Source: Methyloversatilis sp. (GTDB lineage: Bacteria; Pseudomonadota; Gammaproteobacteria; Burkholderiales; Rhodocyclaceae). Taken from it: a stretch of DNA of 51,013 nt. The stretch lies in contig JAEUNO010000041.1 in the NCBI GenBank assembly GCA_016791045.1, positions 1 to 51,013 of the forward strand. The letters are read 5' to 3'. The notes beneath the pieces were generated by a model. That model saw only the letters and a program-made list of their open reading frames with translations, had not been told where the DNA came from and ran no database searches. The stretch's first letter is position 1; each line of letters starts with the position of its first letter. This document shows, in pieces, positions 1 through 9,810 of the stretch. The position numbers were made by a program, and so were the translations under genes.

Positions 1-2763
1 ATGCAGGGCGTGTCGGCCGATGCGCCGGCCAGCGCAGTCAGTGCACCGCTGGTGATCGCGATCGACGAGGCCAGCCTGAAGGCGCTCGGCGCATGGCCCT
101 GGCCGCGTTCGCGCCATGCCGATCTGATCGACACCCTGAACCGGGGCGGTGTCGCAGGCATCGGCTATCCGGTCATGTTTGCCGAACCGTCGTCCGACCC
201 CGGCGAAGACGGTCGTCTGGCCGAAGCGATCGCACGTGCCGGCAATGTGGTGCTGCCGGTTGCACCGGTGGCGCGGCCGGGCGGCGGCATCGACACGCTG
301 CAGCCGCTACCGGCGCTGGCCGCGGCGGCGGCGCGGCTCGGTCATGTCGATGTCGAACTCGACGCCGATGCACTGGCACGACGCCTCTTTCTGGAAGCCG
401 GCGAACACCGTCCGCAATGGCCGGCGTTTGCGTGGGCGCTGATGGACGTTTCACAGCCGCCGCGCCCGCTGGCCGGTCTGGGCCGGCAGCATGATGCCGG
501 CGCTGCGACCGCAGGGCGGTGGGTGCGCGACCATGAGGTCATGGTGCTGCCGTCGTCGCATGACTGGCCGCTGCGTCACATTCCTGCGGTCGATCTGCTG
601 ACGGGGCGCGTGCCGCCGGAGACCCTGCGCGGGCGCACCGTGCTGGTCGGCGTCACGGCGGCAGGGCTGGGCGCACCCCTGGCAACACCGATGTCCGGCC
701 ATGGCGCCCCGATGACATCGGTGGATTTCCATGCGCGTGCCTACATGGCACTCAACGATGGGGCCGTCGTGACACCGCTGTCGCCGCGGTGGAGCCTGCT
801 CGCCGGCCTGCTGCTGCTCGGTGCCGTGACCTGGGTCGGGCCGAAGCGCCGCATGCGAGATGTCGCGCTGGTCGCAGTGGCCGTGCTGCTGCCCTGGCTG
901 GGCACCTTCGCACTGCTCGATGGTCTGTCCCGCTGGCTGGGAACGAGCGGTGTCGCGATCGCCGTCACGCTGGGTGCGCTCGGCTGGCTGGCCACCCAGT
1001 CGCTGCGGCTCGGATTGCGCCTGAACCGTGCCAACGCCCGCGCCGATGCCACGCTGCAGGCGATTTCCGATGCGGTGTTCCGGCTCGACATGCAGCTGAA
1101 CGTTCGCTATCTGAACCGACAGGCACTGGTGCTGGTCGGTTCGACGATCGATCAGGTGCAGGGGCGTGCGTTCGGCGAACTGGTGGTGCTCGGTCGCGAC
1201 CTGCTGATCGAAACAACGGCGCTGGCAGAGCGCTGCCGCGATACCGCGCGATCGGTGACGCGGCCGGGTCACGTGAGCATGCCGGCGGGCCGCGAAGGCC
1301 CCGCGCGCGCGCTGCGCCTGTCGGCCAGCCCGCTGTTCGATGCATCGGGCCGCATCGAAGGCGTCGTGCTGGTGCTCAACGATGTCAGCGACACCGTGGA
1401 CGCGGCCGAACGTCTGGCGCATCAGGCGACGCACGACGCGCTGACCGGTCTTCCGAACCGCCTTCTGCTGCGCGACCGGCTGCGCCAGGTGCTGGCGCAG
1501 CGTGACGCGGGCGTAGTGGCCGTGATGTTCGTCGACCTCGATCGTTTCAAGCGCATCAACGACAGTCTTGGCCATCAGCAGGGCGACGCCGTGCTGACCA
1601 CGCTGGCCAGCCGGCTGCGCGCGGTCTGCCGCGCCAGCGACACGGTGGCGCGCTGGGGCGGCGACGAGTTCATGATCATCCTGCAGGGCCTCGGCGATCG
1701 CGAAGCCGTGTCGCGCGTGGCAGCCAAGGTGATGCATGCGGTCGGCCAGACGATCACGCTCGACGGCGTCGATTTCCGCTTCTCGTGCAGCATCGGCGTG
1801 GCCATCGCGCATGAAGACAGCAGCGATCCGGACGTGCTGTTCGCCATGGCCGATACGGCGATGTACCGCAGCAAGTCACAGGCCGGTGCGGCCATACACT
1901 TCTACGCGCATGACATGAGTGCCGGCACGCGCGACTGGATCGAACTCGAATCGGATCTGCGGCGGGGACTGGAACAGAATCGGTTCGAGGTGCATTACCA
2001 GCCGCAGTACGAACTGGCGACCGGTCGTCTGTCGGCGCTGGAGGCACTTCTGCGCTTCCGGCGCGAGGGGGGGGCAGGAGGCGCACCGGGCGAGTTGCTC
2101 CAGCCGGTCGATTTCATCGCCGTCGCCGAAGAATCCGGCCTGATCGAGGAAATCGGCGACTGGGTGCTGCAGGCCGTCACCCGGCAGATCGCGGAGTGGT
2201 CGCGCCAGGGGTTGAACGTGGTACCGGTCGCGGTGAATGTGTCGGCGCGCCAGTGCCTCGGGCGCTCGCTGGTGCGTCGCGTGTCGGATGCGCTGAACCG
2301 CTCCGGCATCGAGCCTTCGCTGCTTCGGCTGGAACTGACGGAAACCACCGCGATGAGCGACGTCGATCACGTCGCGGCGCTGCTGGCCGACATCCATGCG
2401 CTCGGCGTGTCGCTGTCGGTCGACGACTTCGGCACCGGCTATTCGTCGCTGTCCTATCTGAAGCGTTTTCCGATCGACGAACTGAAGGTGGATCGCTCCT
2501 TCGTGCGCGACCTGGTGCGCGACGCCGACGACGAAGCCATCGTGCGCGCGACGATCGCGCTGGCACATGGTCTGGGCATGCGGGTCGTGGCGGAGGGCGT
2601 CGAGAACGACGAGCAGCTTTCGCGGCTGTCGGCGCAGGGCTGCGATGTCGTGCAGGGCTATCTGTTTTCGCGTCCGCTCAGTTCGGTCGACCTGCTGGCC
2701 AACAACATCCTGGGCAGCAAGCAGCGCAGCGAACCGCGCGCATTGAGGTTGATCAAGTCCTGA
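1..2763 (+). CDS. CHASE2-PAS-GGDEF-EAL cyclic-di-GMP enzyme, probably 5'-truncated by the window
   Basis: Membrane sensor predicted to make and/or degrade cyclic-di-GMP. A CHASE2 sensor domain covers about residues 10-250, followed by three hydrophobic segments near 265-280, 289-310 and 317-333. A PAS-like region lies at 345-460. The GGDEF domain has the intact signature G553-G-D-E-F557 and an allosteric I-site R544-A-S-D547 exactly five residues upstream. The EAL domain begins near L679-E-A-L and keeps E778, D808-D809, K829 and E865-G-V-E868, so both halves look catalytically competent. CHASE2 proteins normally have an N-terminal membrane helix before the sensor; here the reading frame is open from base 1 and no such helix is seen, so the true start is probably upstream. 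No ribosome binding site can be assessed. Confidence 0.9.
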   Translation: MQGVSADAPASAVSAPLVIAIDEASLKALGAWPWPRSRHADLIDTLNRGGVAGIGYPVMFAEPSSDPGEDGRLAEAIARAGNVVLPVAPVARPGGGIDTLQPLPALAAAAARLGHVDVELDADALARRLFLEAGEHRPQWPAFAWALMDVSQPPRPLAGLGRQHDAGAATAGRWVRDHEVMVLPSSHDWPLRHIPAVDLLTGRVPPETLRGRTVLVGVTAAGLGAPLATPMSGHGAPMTSVDFHARAYMALNDGAVVTPLSPRWSLLAGLLLLGAVTWVGPKRRMRDVALVAVAVLLPWLGTFALLDGLSRWLGTSGVAIAVTLGALGWLATQSLRLGLRLNRANARADATLQAISDAVFRLDMQLNVRYLNRQALVLVGSTIDQVQGRAFGELVVLGRDLLIETTALAERCRDTARSVTRPGHVSMPAGREGPARALRLSASPLFDASGRIEGVVLVLNDVSDTVDAAERLAHQATHDALTGLPNRLLLRDRLRQVLAQRDAGVVAVMFVDLDRFKRINDSLGHQQGDAVLTTLASRLRAVCRASDTVARWGGDEFMIILQGLGDREAVSRVAAKVMHAVGQTITLDGVDFRFSCSIGVAIAHEDSSDPDVLFAMADTAMYRSKSQAGAAIHFYAHDMSAGTRDWIELESDLRRGLEQNRFEVHYQPQYELATGRLSALEALLRFRREGGAGGAPGELLQPVDFIAVAEESGLIEEIGDWVLQAVTRQIAEWSRQGLNVVPVAVNVSARQCLGRSLVRRVSDALNRSGIEPSLLRLELTETTAMSDVDHVAALLADIHALGVSLSVDDFGTGYSSLSYLKRFPIDELKVDRSFVRDLVRDADDEAIVRATIALAHGLGMRVVAEGVENDEQLSRLSAQGCDVVQGYLFSRPLSSVDLLANNILGSKQRSEPRALRLIKS

Positions 2764-2807
2764 GCCGGATGGATTCCGCGCGGACGAGGGAAGGTGCCAG
2801 AAAGTGA

Positions 2808-2835
2808 TTGACATCCGGACCGGAAGGGGTAATCT
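2808..2835 (+). promoter_or_regulatory. sigma-70 type promoter of phasin gene
   Basis: TTGACA at 2808-2813 is a perfect -35 box. A 16-bp spacer follows, then TAATCT at 2830-2835 as a -10 box. The predicted start is near 2842, about 36 bases before the phasin ATG, directly at the left edge of a perfect palindrome. Confidence 0.65.
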
Positions 2836-2843
2836 GTGCTCAT

Positions 2844-2858
2844 TGTTGCACTGCAACA
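2844..2858. promoter_or_regulatory. perfect 7-1-7 palindrome, candidate PhaR operator
   Basis: TGTTGCA C TGCAACA is a perfect inverted repeat lying on the predicted transcription start of the phasin gene. PhaR repressors of PHA metabolism are known to bind TGC/GCA-type palindromes in front of phasin genes in several proteobacteria. Assignment to PhaR is inference, as no phaR gene lies in the window. Confidence 0.5.
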
Positions 2859-2877
2859 TAACCAAAGGAGACACACC

Positions 2878-3183
2878 ATGACGACAAAACCCGATTTTCA
2901 GAAGCCGATGGAAGCTGTTCAGACACTGATGGCAATCCAGGCGCAGACCATTGCCAAGTCGATCGAACTGCAGAAGAAATCCGGCGAAGAACTGATGGCG
3001 TTCTTCCAGTCCGAAGCGCAGAAGGCCGCCAGCCTGAAGACCCCGGAAGAGCTGATCCGCTTCAATGTGGAAGCCAACACCGCGCTGTTCAAGCTGCTGC
3101 AGGCGCAGGGTCAGACATTCACCGCATTCGCGACCGAAGCCGGTCAGGCCGCGATGGCATCGTTCAAGGGCTTGGGCAAGTAG
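2878..3183 (+). CDS. phasin family protein (PHA granule-associated)
   Basis: Small helical protein of 101 residues, rich in Ala, Gln, Lys and Glu with no signal peptide. It has the amphipathic helix pattern of the phasin family, which coats polyhydroxyalkanoate granules in the cytoplasm. The start at 2878 is chosen because AAGGAG at 2865-2870 lies seven bases upstream. A longer in-frame ATG at 2836 would precede the palindromic operator region and is unlikely. It has its own promoter and a strong terminator, so it is probably a single-gene unit. A second, longer phasin and a CoA-transferase lie convergently downstream, which supports a PHA role. Confidence 0.8.
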   Translation: MTTKPDFQKPMEAVQTLMAIQAQTIAKSIELQKKSGEELMAFFQSEAQKAASLKTPEELIRFNVEANTALFKLLQAQGQTFTAFATEAGQAAMASFKGLGK

Positions 3184-3224
3184 TTCCGCCGGACCGGTTT
3201 CCGGTCAGCAGCCTTCGAAAACAA

Positions 3225-3263
3225 AACGACCCGGGTGGCCTGAGCCACCCGGGTCGTTTTTTT
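3225..3263. terminator. intrinsic terminator between convergent phasin genes
   Basis: A stem of about 14 bp (AACGACCCGGGTGGC pairing with GCCACCCGGGTCGTT) has a short loop and is followed by seven T. The other strand also ends in a T-rich stretch, so it can serve both the phasin at 2878-3183 and the one at 3290-4156. Confidence 0.85.
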
Positions 3264-3289
3264 GTCCACTGACGGCGCTGCAGGGGCGA

Positions 3290-4156
3290 TCAGTCCGCCT
3301 TCTTTCTGCGCGTCGCCGTGGGCTTCGCAGGCGCCGACTTCGCGGGCGCCGGCTTGGCCGGTGAAATCTTCGCGGGTGCGGTTCTGGTCGGTGCCGTTTT
3401 CGCAGGTGCCGCCTTCGTCGTCGTTGCCTTGACCGCTGCAGCGGGTTTCGCTGCAGGCTTCAGCGCAGGCGTGGCGGCCCTGGCAGCGGGTTTGCCTGCC
3501 GCAGGCTTCGCGACGGCGGGCTTGCTGACCGATTTCGCCGCCGGGCGGGAGGCCGGTTTTGCTGCGGGCGCGACCGGTGCGGCGGATCTTTGCGGTGTCG
3601 CAACTTTCCCGGCTGTGGCGGGTTCTGCAGCGGGCGCTGCGCGCCCCCTGTGCTGCGCCGATTCAGCCGTGGTCCGCCCGGCAAACTGCTCGAAGGCGTT
3701 GCGCGTCAGCGTGCTGATCTGTTCGAACGCACCGCGTGCCTTGTCGATGGCTTCCTGCATCGAACCCATCGACTGCGTGCTGGTGATCGGCATGCCGGCC
3801 AGAAGCTTGCGCAGGCTGTCCATCAGGTCGGAGCCGCCGCTGTTGAGCTGTTCGCCGACCAGCCGACCGAATTCCGCCTGGGTTTCGGACGTGATTTCCG
3901 CAATCTGTCGCGCGCAGCCGAGCATCCTTTCGGTGGTCGAGCGGGCCAGCTGCGACCGCAGTTCGACCTGATTCGCCGGTTCGCGAACATCGGCCAGCGC
4001 TCGGGCGTTGGCCACACTTTCTTCGAACAGGGCACGGGCAGTCGCCACCTGCAGCTGCATGATGCGCTGCGAATTTTCCATCGACAGCTGCGCCAGACGC
4101 ATCGCCGCCTCGATGTTCTTCTTCTGCAGTTCCGACATCTGCTCGGGATTGCTCAT
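3290..4156 (-). CDS. phasin with histone-like Ala/Lys/Pro-rich tail (PhaF-like)
   Basis: A 288-residue protein in two parts. Residues 1 to about 150 form a helical phasin domain (Phasin_2 type) expected to bind the PHA granule surface. Residues from about 165 to 288 are almost only Ala, Lys, Pro, Thr and Arg, with many AAKPA/PAK-type repeats, and end in a basic stretch. This resembles the histone H1-like tail of Pseudomonas PhaF, which ties granules to the nucleoid; DNA binding here is inferred from composition. GGAG precedes the ATG at a good distance. The gene starts 24 bp after the CoA-transferase stop, so the two are probably co-transcribed. Confidence 0.82.
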   Translation of the reverse strand: MSNPEQMSELQKKNIEAAMRLAQLSMENSQRIMQLQVATARALFEESVANARALADVREPANQVELRSQLARSTTERMLGCARQIAEITSETQAEFGRLVGEQLNSGGSDLMDSLRKLLAGMPITSTQSMGSMQEAIDKARGAFEQISTLTRNAFEQFAGRTTAESAQHRGRAAPAAEPATAGKVATPQRSAAPVAPAAKPASRPAAKSVSKPAVAKPAAGKPAARAATPALKPAAKPAAAVKATTTKAAPAKTAPTRTAPAKISPAKPAPAKSAPAKPTATRRKKAD

Positions 4157-4180
4157 GGCACGACTCCTAGTAGGTGAATG

Positions 4181-5767
4181 TCAGGGATTCTGCCGCCACT
4201 GCGCGTCGAGCGCCATGACGCTGTCGGCAAAGATGCACGGGTCCATCGTTCGCAACGACGATGAAATGACGGGCAGAAATGCCATGCGGGCCAGCACATC
4301 GCGCTCGAGGTCGATGCCCGGTGCGATCTCGATCAGTTCGAGTCCGCCGTCGATCAGGCGGAACACGCAGCGTTCGGTGACGTAGAGCACCTGCTGGCCA
4401 CGGCGCAGCGCCTCGCGGCCACTGAACGTGCGGTGCTCGACCGCCTGTACGAACTTCATCCGGTCGCCATCGCGCCGGATGCGCAGCGCGCCGCGTTCGA
4501 CTGAAATGTTGCTTTCACCGGTCGTGAAACTGCCCGCGAACACCAGTCTGCGCGCGTTCTGCGAAATGTTGATGAAGCCGCCGGCACCGGCGAGGCGTGA
4601 GCCGAAGCGGGACACGTTCAGATTGCCTTCGGTGTCCGCCTGCGCCAGCCCGAGGACCGCGATGTCCAGTCCGCCGCCGTCATAGAAGTCGAACTGATAG
4701 GGCTGGTCGATCACCGCCTGGGTGTTCACCGCCGCCCCGAAGTCCAGCCCGCCGGCCGGAATGCCGCCGATGACGCCCGGTTCGGCGGTCAGCGTGACGA
4801 CATCGCCCAGGCCTTCTTCGGCCACCACCGATGCCACGCCTTCAGGCATGCCGATGCCCAGATTCGCCACGTCGCCCGGCCGCAGTTCGAGCGCGGCACG
4901 GCGCGCGATCACCTTGCGGACGTCCAGCGGCATGGGGGCGAGCGCGCCCGGTGGCAGCCGTACTTCGCCGGAATACGCCGGGTTGTAGTGCGAGGCAAAG
5001 GTCTGCATGTGGTGCTCGGCGGGCGCAACGACCACGCAGTCGACCAGCACGCCGGGTATCTTCACCTGGCGCGGATGCAGCGAGCCGCGCGCCGCGACGC
5101 GTTCGACCTGCACGATGACCAGACCGCCCGAGTTGTGCGCCGCCATCGCGACCGCCAGCGCTTCCTGCGTCAGCGCCTCGCGCTCCATCGTCACGTTGCC
5201 GTCGGTGTCCGCCGTGGTGCCGCGCACCAGCGCCACCGTCACCGGAAAGGCCTTGTAGAAGAGGAAGTCCTCTTCGCCGATGCGCATGCGGGTGACCATG
5301 TCTTCGGTCGTGATCGCATTGATCCGGCCACCGCCGTGTATCGGGTCGACGAAGGTATCGAGTCCGACGCGCGTCAGCTGACCGGGGCGATGCGCGGCGA
5401 TGTCGCGGAACAGCTGCGAAATCACGCCCTGCGGGAGATTCCAGGCTTCGATGCGGTTGGCGACGGCGAGTGCCTGCAGCCGCGGCACCAGTCCCCAGTG
5501 GCCGCCGATCACCCGCTTCACCAGACCTTCATGGCCGAAGTGGTTCAGGCCGCGCGAGTGGCCGTCGCCCTGACCTGCCGCATAGACCAGCGTGAGGTCG
5601 CGCGGGTGCTGCGTATCGATGAAGCGCTGTTCGATGGCGATCGCCACATGTTCGGCGAAGCCGATGCCGACGAAACCGGTGGTGGCCACGGTCGCGCCAT
5701 CGGGAATGCGGGCAACCGCCTCGGCGGCGGTCATGATCTTGCTGGCGTTCCTGGGCGTTGCGTTCAT
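4181..5767 (-). CDS. acyl-CoA:acetate/propionate CoA-transferase
   Basis: Family I CoA-transferase of 528 residues (propionate CoA-transferase/YdiF type, both halves fused in one chain). It is expected to move CoA between short-chain acyl-CoAs and free acids in the cytoplasm. The catalytic glutamate is predicted at E329 in the stretch TAEPGVIGG, which matches the family ExGxxGG signature. The glycine-rich [13 protein letters not shown] near the N-terminus is the CoA-site loop. The start at 5767 is preferred over an upstream ATG at 5896 because homologues begin shortly before this loop and the upstream stretch overlaps the clpB promoter. It precedes the PhaF-like phasin in the same unit, which suggests supply of monomers for PHA or propionate activation. 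The exact substrate cannot be read from sequence. Confidence 0.85.
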   Translation of the reverse strand: MNATPRNASKIMTAAEAVARIPDGATVATTGFVGIGFAEHVAIAIEQRFIDTQHPRDLTLVYAAGQGDGHSRGLNHFGHEGLVKRVIGGHWGLVPRLQALAVANRIEAWNLPQGVISQLFRDIAAHRPGQLTRVGLDTFVDPIHGGGRINAITTEDMVTRMRIGEEDFLFYKAFPVTVALVRGTTADTDGNVTMEREALTQEALAVAMAAHNSGGLVIVQVERVAARGSLHPRQVKIPGVLVDCVVVAPAEHHMQTFASHYNPAYSGEVRLPPGALAPMPLDVRKVIARRAALELRPGDVANLGIGMPEGVASVVAEEGLGDVVTLTAEPGVIGGIPAGGLDFGAAVNTQAVIDQPYQFDFYDGGGLDIAVLGLAQADTEGNLNVSRFGSRLAGAGGFINISQNARRLVFAGSFTTGESNISVERGALRIRRDGDRMKFVQAVEHRTFSGREALRRGQQVLYVTERCVFRLIDGGLELIEIAPGIDLERDVLARMAFLPVISSSLRTMDPCIFADSVMALDAQWRQNP

Positions 5768-5855
5768 CGTGAATGGCGCGTATCGGACCGGCGCACTGTA
5801 CCGGAGCCGTCGCGGCCTGTGCGTCGCGAATTGATCCGCATCAAGTTCCGCCCGA

Positions 5856-5882
5856 TTGAAAAGCGCAGTGTCTGCCCCAGAT
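5856..5882 (+). promoter_or_regulatory. heat-shock (sigma-32) promoter of clpB
   Basis: TTGAAA at 5856-5861, a 13-bp spacer, and CCCCAGAT at 5875-5882 match the sigma-32 consensus (CTTGAAA, 13-15 bp, CCCCATNT) with very few differences. The predicted start lies about 20-25 bases before the clpB ATG, which is preceded by AGGGAG. Confidence 0.8.
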
Positions 5883-5913
5883 AGCGTGCAGACCATGATT
5901 AGGGAGACCCCCG

Positions 5914-8499
<2,586 letters not shown>

Positions 8500-8540
8500 G
8501 GCTGCGACGGGCCGCTCCCGCAGGAGCGCTTCACGCCCAC

Positions 8541-8580
8541 GGGCCGCGGCTCCCACGAGGGAGCCGCGGCCTTGTTGTGT
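8541..8580 (+). terminator. intrinsic terminator after clpB
   Basis: GGCCGCGGCTCCC (8542-8554) pairs perfectly with GGGAGCCGCGGCC (8559-8571) around an ACGA loop and is followed by a T/G-rich tail. The rest of 8500-8728 holds a second weaker hairpin around 8674-8701, in the leader of the lipoprotein gene, and no coding frame I would support. Confidence 0.75.
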
Positions 8581-8728
8581 CTGAGGCCTCACTGCGTGTC
8601 GGACGGCGCCGACACGCGCCTGCGCTGCCCGCCGACACCCGGGTCCCTGCCGCTTTTCTAGACTCGTTTCGAAGCCCCGTGCCGCATCGGCATGACGGGG
8701 CGGACATTCCCGAACCTGGAGACCTGCG

Positions 8729-8956
8729 ATGACGACCCCGAACCGATCCCTGAAAACCCTGGCTGTCGTGTCTGCGATGGCGGTGCTGATGACCGGCTGT
8801 GCCGGCATGAGCAAGAGCGAAAGCAATGCGCTGATCGGCGCGGCTGCCGGCGGCGTCGCCGGATCGGTGCTGACCGGCGGCAGCACCATCGGTACCGTGG
8901 GCGGTGCGATTGCCGGCGGCGCCATCGGCAACGAAATGGGCAAGAAGAAGCGCTGA
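8729..8956 (+). CDS. small glycine-zipper lipoprotein (OsmB-like)
   Basis: A 75-residue precursor with a lipoprotein signal peptide: basic start, hydrophobic core and lipobox LMTGC. After lipidation the mature part is mostly Gly/Ala-rich (GAAAGGVAGSVLTGG and GGAIAGGAIGNEMG), the glycine-zipper pattern of OsmB/YMGG-type envelope lipoproteins, ending in KKKR. It probably sits in the outer or inner membrane. GGAG lies upstream of the ATG. Function in this family is mostly unknown (stress-linked envelope proteins). It stands alone between clpB and tatD. Confidence 0.82.
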   Translation: MTTPNRSLKTLAVVSAMAVLMTGCAGMSKSESNALIGAAAGGVAGSVLTGGSTIGTVGGAIAGGAIGNEMGKKKR

Positions 8957-9018
8957 TCGCCGCATCGCCGTCGGTGAACCGGCGGCACATCGGGGCACGG
9001 GCCGCTATGCTTGTGTCC

Positions 9019-9810
9019 ATGCTGATCGACACGCACTGCCATCTGGACGCATCCGAATTCGACACGGACCGCGCGGGCATCATTGAACGGGCCCGCGCGG
9101 TCGGCGTCGGCGCCATCGTGCTGCCGGCGGTCGATCGTGCCGGCTTCGGCCGCGTCAGGGCGGTATGCGCCGGCCAGCCCGACCTGCGCTTTGCGCTGGG
9201 CATCCATCCGCTTTACCTGCCCGCTGCACAGCTGTCCGACATCGACGCGCTTGCGCTCGAACTCGACGACCCCGACGTCATTGCCGTCGGCGAAATCGGC
9301 CTCGACTTCTTCGTCGCCCACATCGACCCGACGCTGCAGGAAGACTATTTCGTGCGCCAGCTCGGACTGGCGCGTGATGTCGGCCTGCCGGTGCTGCTGC
9401 ATGTGCGGCGCAGTCAGGACCGCATCCTGAAGCATCTGCGTGCGGTATTCGGCCGCACCGGTCCCGGCGGCATCGCGCACGCCTTCAACGGCAGCCGCCA
9501 GCAGGCGGACGAATTCATCAAGCTCGGTTTCGCGCTGGGCTTCGGCGGCGCGGTGACCTGGGCACGCGCGCTGAACCTGCGCCGGCTGGTGACCGAACTG
9601 CCGCTCGACGCGCTGGTGCTCGAAACCGACTCGCCCGACATTCCGCCCGAATTTGCCGCCGGTGAACGCAACGAGCCGGCCAACCTCCCGCGCATCGCGC
9701 AGGTGATTGCCGGCATCCGTGGTATCAGCGAGGAGGCGCTGGTGCAGGCCACCGGGGCGAACGCGCTGCGCGTGCTGCCCCGGCTCGCCGCGAGGGCTTA
9801 CAGCGCGTAG
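9019..9810 (+). CDS. TatD family metal-dependent hydrolase
   Basis: TatD-type deoxyribonuclease/hydrolase of 263 residues with a TIM-barrel metal site. It shows the N-terminal metal motif DTHCHLD, the GEIGLDFF strand with the metal-binding Glu, LLHVRRS, and the C-terminal ETDSPDIPPE with the conserved Asp. TatD proteins are 3'-5' exonucleases or related phosphohydrolases of the cytoplasm. I chose the ATG at 9019 because homologues begin MLIDTHCHLD; an in-frame ATG at 9007 with CGGGGC upstream is a fair alternative (four residues longer). The last 13 bp overlap the 3' end of the convergent TonB-receptor gene. Confidence 0.92.
   Translation: MLIDTHCHLDASEFDTDRAGIIERARAVGVGAIVLPAVDRAGFGRVRAVCAGQPDLRFALGIHPLYLPAAQLSDIDALALELDDPDVIAVGEIGLDFFVAHIDPTLQEDYFVRQLGLARDVGLPVLLHVRRSQDRILKHLRAVFGRTGPGGIAHAFNGSRQQADEFIKLGFALGFGGAVTWARALNLRRLVTELPLDALVLETDSPDIPPEFAAGERNEPANLPRIAQVIAGIRGISEEALVQATGANALRVLPRLAARAYSA

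Noticed and set aside
451-1812. Leftward 453-codon frame opposite the GGDEF-EAL gene
   Set aside because: His/Gln/Arg-rich antisense shadow of a conserved domain gene.
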